DNA of 64,000 nt from Lingula anatina (lineage: Eukaryota > Brachiopoda > Lingulata > Lingulida > Lingulidae), in assembly GCF_001039355.2 (NCBI RefSeq), contig NW_019775757.1, positions 98,226 through 162,225 on the forward strand. Reading direction: 5' to 3'. The position numbers were made by a program, and so were the translations under genes. Numbering within the stretch: the first letter of the stretch is position 1; each line of letters starts with the position of its first letter. The notes below the pieces were generated by a model. That model ran no database searches. It was not told where the DNA came from and saw only the letters and a program-made list of their open reading frames with translations. Shown piece by piece: positions 47,401 to 61,113 of the stretch.

Positions 47401-47826
47401 CGACATGAAATATGTAGATTTAGTTGCAGATTAAGCTTAAATAAAACAGTCTACACACGTACTTAACATCTAAAATGATTATTCTCTCATAATCGAGGAA
47501 AGATTTTCATAATTTTAAAAGAAATTTTAAAGAAAGCTCAATCTCAACTAACAAAACTTTCTACGGTTTCTTAAACATAGGCCTATATACCAGTCATACC
47601 GAAGCTAATAATCATTACCAACTTTAACTTGTCAAGGGAATAAAGAAATACGCAAAATTATATATTACGATATAATTTTTATTTTAATACAGACTAATAG
47701 GCTGTTGCAGATCGACCTGTCTTTCATTTACCGAGTCCTTTCCATATAGATCTGTTGGCTCTTTGTTTGTTGTTGTGTAGCTGTATTCTGAGAAAGGTGT
47801 AATGTGCAGGGGCATGAAAGCTGACC

Positions 47827-47827
47827 N
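47827..47827. other. Single-base assembly join
   Basis: An n separates 46645-47826 from a near-identical second copy (47828-48990), which starts mid-intron. Confidence 0.85.
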
Positions 47828-47896
47828 TTACACATTGTCTTATTGAGTTACTGTAGATGATAAGGCAGTAAAATTAAGTTTCCAGCTGAATTTCAG

Positions 47897-48564
47897 TCGA
47901 ACCAGACGGTTCCGTGAAGGTTACCAACTATTGCGAATACAAGGCGAAGATTCTGTTTCCCGGAGACACTGCTAGGTTCCCGGATGAGTGCATCAGCTGC
48001 ACCTGTGAAGACTGGGGACTCAGCTGTTGTGGGTGAGTGACGTCACTTGCGGCGCCATTTATGACGTCACCAACATTTCAATATTTAAAAGTTCTATTTT
48101 TGTCTTATATCTTCTGTTTTTTTTTCTATTAGTCTGTTATAAATTTTAGCCAATTAAAGTAACTGATTCCCAATCTAATTAAATTCACCCAGATATTATA
48201 TTTTTATATACCATGCCAGTATAGGTGTACAGGTTTGGACAATTGTTAACATATTCCTATAAAACTGATACTTCAATATCTTATGCAAGATTAATTTACT
48301 CCATTCAAACTAATTGACACAGACTTAAGATATATAGATTGTCTTTTTAGATATACTTCTCAACACATCCAGAAGGCACCAACAAGAAGAACTCGTGATC
48401 ATTCTTTGATTTCTCAATTAATTATTTTCAGGTACGGCTCCAGCGCGGGAGTAATTTCTGTGCAGGGTTGCAAGCAGATAAAGGGACCCAACTGTTCTTA
48501 TCTGCTGGTCAAGGAAAGTGACCCTACCAAAGATTGCTTCACCGGACAGTCCATTGTGGGATAA
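47897..48564 (+). CDS. Beta-microseminoprotein-like copy 3 (exons 2 and 3 only)
   Basis: Exon 2 (47897-48032) and exon 3 (48432-48564) are almost identical to copy 2 and encode VEPDGSVKVTNYCEYKAKI and the same ten-cysteine core minus the first Cys. No exon 1 or signal peptide precedes them; the copy begins just after the single n at 47827. AATAAA lies at 48604-48609. It may be the other haplotype of copy 2 placed in tandem rather than a real gene. Confidence 0.6.
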
Positions 48565-49625
48565 TGACATGAAATATGTAGATTTAGTTGCAGACTAAGC
48601 TTAAATAAAACAGTCTACACACGTACTTAATTAACATCTATAATGATTATTCTCTCATAATCGAGGAAAGATTTTCATAATTTTAAATTTTAAATTTTAA
48701 AGAAAGCTCAATCTCAACTAACAAAACTTTCTACGGTTTCTTAAACATATATACCAGTCATACCGAAGCTAATAATCATTACCAACTTTAACTTGTCTAG
48801 GGAATAAAGAAATACGCAAAATTATATATTACGATATAATTTTTATTTTAATACAGACTAATAGGCTGTTGCAGATCGACCTGTCTTTCATTCACCGAGT
48901 CCTTTCCATATAAATCTGTTGGCTCTTTGTTTGTTGTTGTGTAGCTGTTTTCTGAGAAAGGTGTAATGTGCAGTGGCATGAAAGCTGCCCCCCCTCCCCC
49001 CCAATTCGCCACTGCCTTTTATATAACCGCTTAAATGAACGTTCATTAATTGCAATACAAAACGACGCCAATGGAACAGTTTTTCTCACTGAGGACCCCT
49101 TCCCCCTATTGATATTCTGGTTCTGCCAACCATTTGCTGACAGGATGAATCCGCAGTGCTGTAAAAACAAACAAAACACGGGAAACGTAGTTTCATTTCC
49201 TTTCTGACCTAAATATACTGTACTGTAACCGACCGATTGAAATACAGGAAATAACCCGAATCGAATTAAAATTCTATAAACACGCACAGTTAATTTATAT
49301 CTTTAGATCGAGTTATTTGATTTTGACTATATTTAGTGCTAGATATCAGTTACGGTTTAGAATCATTGCAGACTGTGTAATTTGACGTCGCGTTCACTTC
49401 ATAAAATTCATGCAGACTATTCAGTTCAGCATAAATACAGTTTATATTACAGCGCTTACACGCTAAACCAGTGATAAACGTTCGCGTATTTCGTGAGGAG
49501 AAACATTATCGGTGTCTAATATTCTCTGCATTGGCGCCTCGTTTTCGTTAGTATATCAGTACATAAACAAACGCTGTTATCGAGGTCGTTTCTTTAAGAT
49601 CGCTACTCCACATCAAGTTGCAGAC
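48565..49625. other. Intergenic region between the microseminoprotein cluster and cyclophilin B
   Basis: Carries the duplicated 3' flank of copy 3 up to about 48990 and then a probable promoter of the cyclophilin gene. No other gene seen. Confidence 0.5.
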
Positions 49626-52478
49626 ATGGCAGCGGCTTTCTTTCTGGTAGCGGTCTTGGGTCCACTTTTATCTCAGGTAATATTGAAATCCAACCGTCTG
49701 ATGACCAGTGAATGATGCACAGTGGGCATATAGGCGTGTAACGATTAACATGTCATTTTAAAGCTGTTTCAAAATTCAGAATAACGAGAAAACTTAGTGA
49801 AGGTTTTGGTTCGGTGTATTTGTGTACACGTGGCAAATCTCTGAAACGGGTGTTAAGCCTTCTAGCCGGTTTAGCCTTATGAAAAAGGAAAATAAGCAAT
49901 GCATTAATGGTGGGTAGGGCCTAATATTTCTAATTGCACAACAGCATGGAAGATAAACTGTCTTGCAATGGAAAAAAATTAAGACAACGCATTTATATAA
50001 GACGTGGCATGAGAGGCCCAATTTTGACACGTCAAAACCAGCTTCCACGTCAACACAAGGCGCAAGGGTTTTTTTACGTTTGTATTTAGTTGGTTTTAAG
50101 GAATTTTAATAATTGTTCTGTCGAATAATGATGGAATAATATAATGTTTATTTAAGATTATGAATGCAGAATGAGTTGCAGTATTATTTACGATAATTAA
50201 TTCGCTGTTGAAATGAAAAGCTAGCTGTTGCTGAGAACAGGGATAATTCCCTGCTGAGATTGAATCCCCGGTTTAGCTAAGTCAATTCAATGCACATGTA
50301 TGTGTTTGGATTCATCAACTCACATTTTTTATGATATACAAAGTATATACGCCATCAGGATATATTGTAAACTCTGTGAAGCATCTTGTGGTAGAAAAAT
50401 TGTTCTGGAAATATTTTAGGCTAAAGATACCCTTACAGTGACAAAGGCAGCCTACTTTGACATTGAAATTGGGGGAGAAAAAGCTGGAAGAATTGAGATT
50501 GGCCTTTTTGGAAACACTGTTCCTAAGACAGTAGAAAACTTTGCCCAACTGTCTTCTGGCCAGAATGGGTATGGATACAAGGGTAGCAAGTTTCACAGAG
50601 TGATAAAAGATTTCATGATTCAGGGTGAGTATAACATAGTAAAAAAAAAAAAAAAAAAAATAGCATCCGCTTAAAATAAAGTGACTAATATAGCATAGAT
50701 TGGTTTATTAACACCTCCAGTGAAGCAGTTGTGAAACATGTTTGAAGTGGAAATTACATAATTTAAGACAGGTTTCAAACTCTGTAAGGATTTTATAAAT
50801 TTTAGGACAAAGGTGGCAATATTACAGTAGATAAATCAGTTTTTTTCTTTTCAAGAGTAAATGACTGTAAAGATGACCAGAAGAAAATGAATGTTTTAAT
50901 AGAAATAGAAAAATCTGCAGACTCATTATTTTGACAATTAATAACAAGTGTTTTTAAATTTATAGTATACCTGCTTTGAAAGTAGTTAAGTCATGCAGTG
51001 ACCAGCGTGTGTAAAGGAGTTTGGAAACAAATTTCTTCGGGTCATTTAACCATGTCAGCAGGGTTTGTATCATTGAAAAATGATAAAATTCTGGAGAAAT
51101 CTTTTGTGTTCTTACTATACTATGTCCCCATTTTGTATTAAATATTATATTTGAGCTTATATATATATTTTTTTATCTCAGAAGTACTATTGCATCATTT
51201 ATGAATAAAAACAGAAAATTTTATTTATTTATCTAATTATTTCTTTACTTATACTGCTTTACTCATGTTTAATACTGAGCGATTATTTCATATCTTGCTA
51301 TAGATTGGTCATAGGGAGAGGAAATTTCAAAAATCCAATCATTGATTTGAGAAATGTGTCTTCCAGGTGGGGACTATGATAAGGGAGATGGGACAGGAAT
51401 CAAGAGTATATATGATGGCACATATTTCGATGATGAGAACTTTGATATAGAGCATTATGGGGCAGGCTGGGTGAGCATGGCTAATGCAGGTGAGTTAAAA
51501 ATCACTCTTTCCCCCCCCCCCCCCCCCAATAATGATCAATGAAATAGTCAAGCAGATAAAAACATGTCACTGGGGACTGTCAATTAAAGAGAAACACAGC
51601 AAGATGACAAATTGAGAAAAAAATTATACAATTTCTTTCTAGAAAAAAATAATAACAGCAGACAAGATGCAGAGTAATTATTTGAAAAATTTATTCTCCC
51701 TGTGTTAAACACTTAGAAAAACACCACAACCTGATACTGTCTGAAAGTTGTTGATAATTATTATTTTTAAAATGTGTTATAGTGCTTTAAACAAACAGAG
51801 GAGCAGGGTTGAGATTTTGTTTTATAAAATTATTTTGGATTTTATAGCCCATTCATTCTAACTTTTATCAATTAATTTTGTTTGAATTGTTTATGAATGT
51901 TAATTATTTTATGTAGGGCTGTTGCTTTAAATATTGGCATTTCAGATCATAATACAATTTTGGCAAGTAAAAGAAAAAACCTATTCAATCATTTAACCCA
52001 CTACACCCATTGTATGGTTCTATAGGTGAAGTTTCACATACATCACATAAACCAATTTTGCCTAGAATTTTACTGCCCCCTTATCAGACCTGAGCCTAGG
52101 CTAAAAAAAAATCATGGGACCCAACACCTAACCTTGACAAATCTCAGGAACCATCAGAATTGAATTTAAAAACTGGGAATTCCGTTTTTTTTTTTGCAGA
52201 AAAAAAGCGCATGTCTGCTTATTATAACTATTTTCTTCTCTAATTCTACAGGGAAAGACTCCAATGGTTCTCAGTTCTTCATCACCACAGTCAAGACTCC
52301 CTGGTTGAACGGGAAACATGTTGTGTTTGGAGTGGTCACTAAAGGGATGAGCGTGGTTAGGAAGATTGAGAACTCGAAAACTGACAGCAAAGACAAACCA
52401 GAAACGAATGTAGTCATAGCAGACTGTGGTGTGTTGGACGTCAATCCTTACGAGGTCATGAAAAAGGCAGTGGAGTAA
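49626..52478 (+). CDS. PPIB: Cyclophilin B, ER peptidyl-prolyl isomerase
   Basis: Four exons (49626-49676, 50420-50624, 51367-51489, 52252-52478) close in phase to 201 residues. The first 17 residues, [17 protein letters not shown], form a signal peptide coded by exon 1 alone. The cyclophilin domain carries the active-site residues in [33 protein letters not shown] and GKHVVFG. Spacing (for example [18 protein letters not shown]) fits secretory-pathway cyclophilin B rather than cytosolic cyclophilin A. The product assists folding of secreted proteins in the ER. The tail ends MKKAVE without a KDEL signal, as other cyclophilin B tails do. An AATAAA is at 53426-53431. Intron 3 contains a family 4 MITE. 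Confidence 0.95.
52084..52217. mobile_element. Short MITE, family 4, copy 1
   Basis: About 134 bp with inverted ends CAGACCTGAGC and GCGCATGTCTG, matching 63487-63616 through the shared GAGCCTAGG, GGACCCAACA and GGAATTCCG blocks. It ends 35 bp before cyclophilin B exon 4. Confidence 0.7.
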
Positions 52479-53699
52479 ACTGTGATACTCAGGGATTTAT
52501 ATTTAAGGTTATTACTCACTGATTTCACACATAATTGATTAATATTGCAGAATAATAACAACTTTTATTGAAGAGACTGATTAATGGAAATGTTTAGGGA
52601 ATTATGAACTGAAAGTAGGTTACAATTTTTTCTTAAAATGAAGTTTTGTCTTTTAAGAAACGGAAAAAAGAGCGAGTTGGGTCATGACATCAGGTGCGTT
52701 TTGACAAATTACTAAAATGATAGATTTTTAAATGAAAAAAAAGAGGTGTTTGAAATTTATGAGTAGTTACTTTATTTGGTATTGGCAATTCCATGTGCTG
52801 CAGAAGAATCAATGTTTAGAATTCATTCAACAGTAGCATTAAATGCACATAAATTCCACTTAGTAAAATAAGAATGGAGTTGTATTTACTAGTTATTATA
52901 ATTGCCACAACCACAAAATTTTCAATTTATTGTTGCTGAATTCATTTTCCATGCAAATATGCTTGACCAACATGATTAAGATTGCCAAATTCCAAGCAAT
53001 GGTTACTATAAGCTTTATTGCCATGGATTGTGTAGTTTTTAAAAATGTTCAGCATTTCTTCTGTGAATTTATGAAAATATAGTCGGTTAAGCATTATTTT
53101 TTATGAAAATGTGAAATTGTGTAAGCAGTATCGTTTATCATTGAGTTTACTTAAACCTGTTTCATACTATATTGGTTACTGTATTTCCTTGAAAGTTATA
53201 CATTTTTTCATTTTTGCAAAATATTGTTAAACATAGTCTTGCAGCAGACTTTTTTTAATATATTGTTTGCTCTTGAACAATTAATGATTGTACGAAAGGT
53301 TGCCAGAAAATACAGTTCATATCTTAGTCTTTCAAGTAGAATTTTGCAGATTTTAAAAAATCTTTATCACTGACAGCATATAAAACTATTTTTATTTTGT
53401 ATTGATCTCCAAAATTCTTTTGATGAATAAATTGAGATTTTATTACAAATTAAATTGTTTTGAGACTTGTTTGTGGTTTCTATTACCTCGTCTTAAAATA
53501 AGTAATTGGAACATTATTGGACTGTATTAATAGATGAGAAACTTCGTGATTTATGTCATTTTAATAAAAGAAAAATTAAAATTTTAAATCAACAATGATT
53601 TAGCTTGCAATAATGATTTAAGTGGATTCTCCCACCACAAACTATTTTTTTTAGGTATGACATAACGACATGACATATGATTCAGAAATCAAAATATGT
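52479..53699. other. 3' region of cyclophilin B
   Basis: AT-rich 3' UTR with a poly(A) signal at 53426-53431, then about 270 bp before the convergent TONSL poly(A) signal. Nothing else seen. Confidence 0.5.
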
Positions 53700-53705
53700 T
53701 TTATT
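53700..53705 (-). terminator. Poly(A) signal of TONSL
   Basis: AATAAA on the minus strand about 600 bp beyond the stop. It is tail-to-tail with cyclophilin B. Confidence 0.5.
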
Positions 53706-54306
53706 TTTCTTGATAACAGACCAAGCTGTTGAAACAATATTTACAGCAAGCTGTTTGGTAACATAATTTACGTCTTCCCTTTCATACATATCACAATTGT
53801 GAAAACAATACATTAAATTTAATAAATACCCCCTCTATACAAGTAAGTATTGTGTACACTTCTTAATTAACGGTATAATGATGTTGACGGTATAATGATG
53901 TTGATTTATAATCAGAGAAATGTTAAGTAATTTCACACTCATTCTCACACAAGGAATGCTCTGGCACTACCATCTGTTATTTTAATTGGCTATATAAGAC
54001 TGGATCCACTTCAAAAAATGAATTATATTACTATAAGCAGGAATGCCATTCAAAATATTCAAAACAAGTAAATCACAGTGCCAGTGATACAAAAAATCAA
54101 CATTTACCGAAATACAAATTGATACAAAAATGATACTTTGGAATGCAAACATTCCAGGGAGGAGAACTTTTGGTTCCAAAATGTCATAAATCCACTGATA
54201 GTTGGTCAAAATCTAATTACTGTTGTAAGCACCAACATCAGCAAAAGAGTTGAAATTCCGCCAATAGTCAGAAAAATCTCATCCACCATATTCCAGTGTC
54301 CTTGAC

Positions 54307-57300
54307 CTAATTTAGCACAATTCGATCCTCCCCTACGTGCAACTTCACCAGGTCCCCCTGTACCCCACACCTCCCTCTCTCTCCCCAGCCCCCCTGCCAC
54401 ACCTGTCTAAGACTCTCCACATCAACCTTATTCACACCAGCACAGCTAAACGTGAGTTCAGTCAGGGGACTGGTATGATTTAGTTTATCGCTAATGGCGT
54501 CCAGGAAGTCCACATCCAGCGGGGAGTGTACACCGCACCCTGAGGCGGAGAGCCTCTGCAGGCAGCCATTAGAGTTGTTTGCTGCTGAGGTCAGGAGTCT
54601 CGTGATGTCTTGGTTGGTGATGTGCGGATTGCAATCGAGAGAGAGGGTTGTCAAGGTTCTGCTGTGTAATAGTGCCCTGAGATGAAAAAATATAACTTAA
54701 AGATAATGAGATGACATAGGCCTCCACAAATGAAGTGGTATTTACCTGTCATGATCTTATGTTATGTGGCCTGTGGATCTTTACCTGTGCTTCAACAATA
54801 TCTGTCCTATATGTGAAATAAAGTGACATCTAACTGTCATGTTCTTCGATAGTATAGGTCCTATATCTACCTGTCAAGTTCTTCAATAGTAACTGTCCTA
54901 TCTATGAAAAAGTGATATTTACCCGTCCAGTTCTCCAATAGTATCTGTCCTGTATACAAGATAAAAAGATATTTACCTGCCCAGTTCTTTAATAATATCT
55001 GCCCCATGTGTGAAATAAAGTGATATTTATCTGTCAAGTTCTTCAAAAGTATCCGTCCTATATATATATATATGAAATAGAGTGATATTTACCTGTCAAG
55101 TTCTTCAATAGTATATGTCCCACATACAAAATAAATTAATACTTACCTACCCATTTCCTCCAAAGTATCCATCCTGTACATGAAATAAAGTGATATTTAA
55201 CTGCCCAGTTCTGCAATAGCATCTGACATGTCCTACATATGAAATAAAGTGATATCTACCTGTCCAGTTCTTCAATAGTGTCTGCCCCATAATTATACAA
55301 ATTCAATTGATATTTACCTGTCCAGTTTTTTCAATAGCATCTGACCTATATATATGAAATAAAGTGATATCTACCTGTCCAGTTCTTCCATAGCCTCCTC
55401 AGTGATGTGACAGTTGTTCAGTGTCAGCTCCTGGAGTACGCAGTGGGGCTGAAATATACGGGACAAGTCCACTGAAGGTACATTCACAATGGGTGTAAGT
55501 TTTAATGGAAAGTGTAAATGACTGCTGCAAAAAAACATGGTTTAGTTTAGCCTACAATGTTTTAGTTTAGCCAACAATGGCCAAGTAATGCCAGCAGAAA
55601 TTTGGATAGCATAGCCGTACACCTCCACCCCCCAATACAGCTCTGCATTTCAGATCTTACTTCAGTGATCTTTTTATCTGCTGACTTTAGTATTCAGTAT
55701 TGGAACGTTCATTGTTTCATGGTAGTGATAATCTTAAATTGGCTACCAATTACTATCTTAATCATATTAAAAGCTAGGAGCACACGTGCACCTGCAGATA
55801 TACCCAAATAAAGAAATAAATAACATTACACATAACTGATTGTCATAACACATAACTGATTGTCATGGGCCAAATAAGAAAATACCTCCAAAATGATGAT
55901 TAATAAATCTTTTATATGTCCCACTTATAATTCATCATCAAGTGTATACCAACCTGCCCCAGGTACTTCTCCACATGTTTGGTAAGGTGGTTAGCTACAT
56001 GCGAATGCACAGTGCCGTCCAGGCTCAAACTGACCACCTTCTCCCAAGGCAGACACATCAGCAGCAGTTCCACGCCAGTGGACTCCAGTCGGTTCTGGGA
56101 TATGTCCAGCCTCTGGAGACTGCTGGCTGAAATGGTATACTGTAGGGTTAAATACGGAGAATTGGAATATTTATTTATGAAAATTAATTGCACTTTCTTT
56201 ATATTTAAATTTATCCTTTGGTCCAGGAATTGTCTGGGTTTTGGATATCTTACAGACAATAATTCTTTATAACTTTTATCATTTAGGATGGGGTTTCCTA
56301 AGAAAATAAATAAATAAATAAATGCATGGATAAATTATCCCTAAAATATCCATATTACATGCACAACCACAATAAAGACGTTGGATGAAGAACGTGGATA
56401 TACTTAATTCACTTTAACTACAGTTTTTCCTATCATTAATAAATTTAAAAAGTTTCAATATAAAGACAGCATCGATTTCTCACAATAAGAAAAACCCATC
56501 CCAACCAAGCTTATGTATCAGCATACCTTGCAAAGCTCCAGCAAAAGCCAACCTGTGTTGCTGGAACATCTTCATGGTGAGGTCACATGACGCTAAACTG
56601 AGAACCATCAACTGGGGTAGATTACCCACAATTCCACACAAAGACAGCATGCAGACGTCAGTGAGGGAGTTGTAGCTGAGATTTAAAGTCTGCAGCTGCT
56701 GAAGGGGCTTGTCTTGATTGTCTGCTCCTGTCCTCTCCAGGGTCTCTGCCATGACCTTGACCCCATTAGAGGTGATCTGATTGGCTGCCAGGTCTAGCAA
56801 GGTGAGGCTGGGTAGTGTAATGGCCACCTCCATCATCTGCTGAACACTGGAGTCATTGAGTTTGTTTCCTGCACAGAAAAGACAGACATTTTACATAAAA
56901 TTTCATTATTCTAAAGGCTGTGATGCTAGGTTTCATAAAGCAACAAAGAGCACAGAAGTAGCTAACATTAAAACCTTATAATGTAAACCCTCCGAAATGT
57001 CTCTGATTACAATAATCTTGGTCTACTTATTGTTAATGATGCGGATAAAGCAAAAATGACTATCACAAAGACCAGTGTATTTTTTCCAGTATACTATGTT
57101 ATATCTCTGCGTGGTATTTGTTGCACACTCATGTTCATTTAATTTCAACAAACTGTGTATTTGTAGTTAATGGAAGTACAGGTCATATGCAAAACATGGG
57201 ATGAAATCTTTTGCACCCTGGAGTCCACATGCATTACTTTACCTGCCAACTGCAGCTCTTTAAGGGCAGTGTGGCACTGTATAGCCCGGAACACAGGGTG

Positions 57301-60300
57301 TAGCTGGGCACCTCTCAGTGCCAAGTTCTTCAACTGGAGGATATTGCTGTCCTGACACTGCTGGAGAATGGTCTTCACGTTCCTGTAGGGAGCTGGAACA
57401 CAGTGTATAATGGGATAAAATATTTTTATTTCAAAAATAAAAATAATAAATATATGAATAATAACAATAATTATTATTTGCCTACAAATTAATATATTGA
57501 AAATAAATGATCAATCAGATCCCATCCTAATTTTTCTGTAGGCAAATACTAAACATGGTGGTGTGAGCCCAGGATCCCATTCACAATTTAGGGACATGAT
57601 CTGTGGGGGGTAAAACCCTGAACGATGATGTGCATTTATCCCAGAAAAGTTAAAAAACAGTTAAAAAGGAAATTTAAATAAACACATTTTCAGGAAAAAA
57701 ATCACATTCCTGTCAACTAGAAAATGAGCTATTTTTGGCACAGCCTACCTTAATTCCAAAGGACTACTTCTACTACTGCCACTAACTAACCTAGGGTAAA
57801 TGACCTTAGGGTAACTGAACACAGCACTTACTTGCTCCAAGTGCCTGGCAGGCCTGGGTGTATCTCTCCGTGAGTGGGGGCATGTCCCATGTGACCCTGA
57901 TAGCTTCGATCATCTCCCCATTGGACAACACCAGGCTGATGGAATCTTCGGGAGAGAACAGGGCTCCGTCGCTGGTCCCCAGTTGGACAATGGGTCGCAG
58001 TCCACACAGGGTGTAGTACCGCTGGGAAACCTCTCTGGCTAACCAGCTCATAGTCTTACTGCTATCCCTGATACAGAGGACGTTCATTTATTTTCCAAAT
58101 TAGTCACTTTTTTCTTGGATTGTCTCTCTATTTATTAATGATTAAAATCTTTTTTTATCAACTGATTATTAATTTTCAAAAATAGATATGGATACAAGCT
58201 TTAATTTTGTTTTAGCTACACAAAGAAATTTTTTGGCAAAATTAAACCTATGAACGAAACGGTGATACAAAGGCAAAAATTCTGAAAATCTTTTTCATTT
58301 TTACTAGCCAAAATAAATAATCTTTTGGGCCTTAAAATGGAAGTGTACTGAGTAATTTGTATAGGAAAGATACTAGAAAAGGGCCAGGAAAATGAGCAAT
58401 TCTTTCCTGATGTAGAGAAAGTACCTTTCGGTAACAGGGATCAGCAGCATTTTCTCCTCAACCTTCACCTTGACCCTCATTACTGGCTGTGCTGGTAAAT
58501 TGACTGGCGTGGGCGTCAACTGGATCCCGCTGTTATTTAGGAACACCTCCTGTGCTCTTACCAGTGATGAATTCAGCTCTGAAACATTTTCGTTACTATG
58601 GTAACTAGATGCCCTTTGGTTACCATGGTTACTAGATAAACCCGATTGTCTGCTAGTACCTTGGTTGGAATGTCTTCTGTCTCCTTGCCCCAGACCATAA
58701 CTGGTCAGTTTTAACTGCCTTGTTCTTTTAGATTTGCTCTGAGTTCTCACAGGGCGCTGGGTGCTTGTTCTGCCTCCTGGGTCGAACTCGTCCAGATCTG
58801 CTAAACTCCCCAATCCCATGTCATTTTCCATATCAGAACCTTGAAAGTTAGGTAAAGGGAGAGTATCACAGTTTGAAGAATTCTCACTGTCCTCACCAAA
58901 ACTGTCAATGTCAACCAAGATTTGGGTGTTGATCTCTCCTTTGTCTTTATGTAAACGCTTATTTCTTTCATATCCGTCATGACTACCATCATATTTTCTT
59001 TTCTCATTATTTCTCATCCTAGTTCCTGTACAGAAGCTGTTTGTATCAATCCTCATTTTCTTTGAGGGTCTCATGTCATCAATCAACCAATCATCATCCA
59101 CAAATTCATTTTCTGCGAGCAAAGCAGGAGTTGTGCTGTGACTATTATGGGATGGCTCTCTCTGTGTTGTCTGTATCTGGTTTCTCACAGCAGAACTTCC
59201 CACACCAGAGATAGCATTCTGATAGGCAGTTCTAGCAGCCTCTGCTGATTCTATTGGAGCCACAGTTTGGACATCAGAGAAAGGGAACACTTCTTCACTT
59301 TCTTCCATGTTTTCCAAATCTGACCTGAATAAAAAGAATTTAAATACAAGATCTGAACATTATTACATTTCATATATCCACAACAAGTTTCTATAAAATC
59401 AGTATTACCACAGATGGCACTGTGTCATATAGTCGAGCGTATTTGTGACACAATTGTGGCACTTAAGAGGTCATCATAAAGGTCAACACAAAAATGTGTC
59501 TCTCAGAGACTGAAGAGGATGGCCAATTGAGATGGTCCATCAAAATATTTTATGTGATTGATAAAAATTTTGTAATTAGTTTGTGACAAAAAAGTATCTT
59601 CAATGTCATTATCTACCAAACTGCTGAGATTTTTAAAGATGGGGTAGAACATTCTTTTTTAAAGTTAGTACAGTTCTGAGCAGTAGGTTGCAGAGTGTGA
59701 CCATACTTTCTGTCTGGACTAAGGTCAAGCAAATTGACATCTGATCCATCAGACTGTCCACTTCTCTGACTACAAGACCTCAAGTCATCTTCTTGTGCTC
59801 TGGAATCATACAACAGGTTAATGCAATAATTTAAATTCTCATATATTTTTATCCTTGTGGGACTTTCAAAATTTGAGGTGGATATCAACCTTATTTTAAA
59901 AAGCTTTGACAATGTTGATGCCCAACTGAGTTATTTACTGACTTGCCAAAGACCAGTCACCAGCACCCCATTTCCATAGATTTTTAGATCATCTATCCCT
60001 GTGGGGAGTCTCACTAGATTACTGTCAGCTCAAGGGGGTAATTAACTATGGTGCCCGCTCGGCTGACTGCAATTTAGCGTGAACCCCCAGGGAGTTAGGT
60101 CGATCTAAATCTTAATCTTTTGATCGATCTAAATCTCTGGGAAAGCACCCCAAGTCTGTAATGTCAGCAGTGGTCCCCACATCAAATGCCAGTGAAACTG
60201 AAGCCTGGCCAGTATTATTATGTAAATTGATCAGTTAGTATCCAATTGTTCTGACTTGGGTCAGTATATTCTTTAGACTCTGATGGCTTTCAGGTTCAGT

Positions 60301-60759
60301 AGGCTAACAAGTTTTTTGGCACATATTCACCATCCACATTTTACCTTCTACTGTGATCACCAGTGGTTCTCCTTGTCCTTTTTTTCCTGAGAGGCAGGTC
60401 TGGCAGATCATCTTCACTGTCGCTCCCTGGTCCTCTGCTTGTCTGCTGCAGTCTTCTGTTGACATCCGAGGGAGGTCTGGACCGGGTAAACTGACCTAAA
60501 ACAGCCACAGACCAAGTCATAAGATGCAGGTCCCAGTTTCACAAAAAAAAAAAAAAAAAAAAAAATTGAGTCAGTTCCCAGGCTAAGGATGTGTTCATGT
60601 GTCCATGAAAGTGCTGTAACATTGTTCCTGGTTACAAAGATATTAGCCACTGGAACTGATTTAAGTTTTTATTTTTTAATTTGCCTAAACCAAAGCCTGG
60701 ATAGGGGTATTTTTTTTATTTAGGTCTTAATTATGACAAGCATCCTGTGTATTTAATAT

Positions 60760-60790
<31 letters not shown>

Positions 60791-61080
60791 TTTTCTCTTT
60801 ATGTGAGTCTAGTTACATCGTAGTTCATATAAGCAGTTCAGTGCATTCTAAAGGAGAGAACCATACCTCCAGCTCTGTTCTTTAAATCTTTCTCCAAATT
60901 TTTGATTTCGGCAATTGTCTGTGCATCAAGTTCCGCACCAGCTCTACGTCTGTACTCTGATAGGCTGGCTAAGGGAGTGTTGCCCTGAAAAATGAGTGAT
61001 TAAAAATAAGAATAATGCTGTTTAGCCATTAGGATACAGAAGTATTTCATGTTTTTCTGTTTCAGTTATGCTTTTTCTAN

Positions 61081-61113
<33 letters not shown>

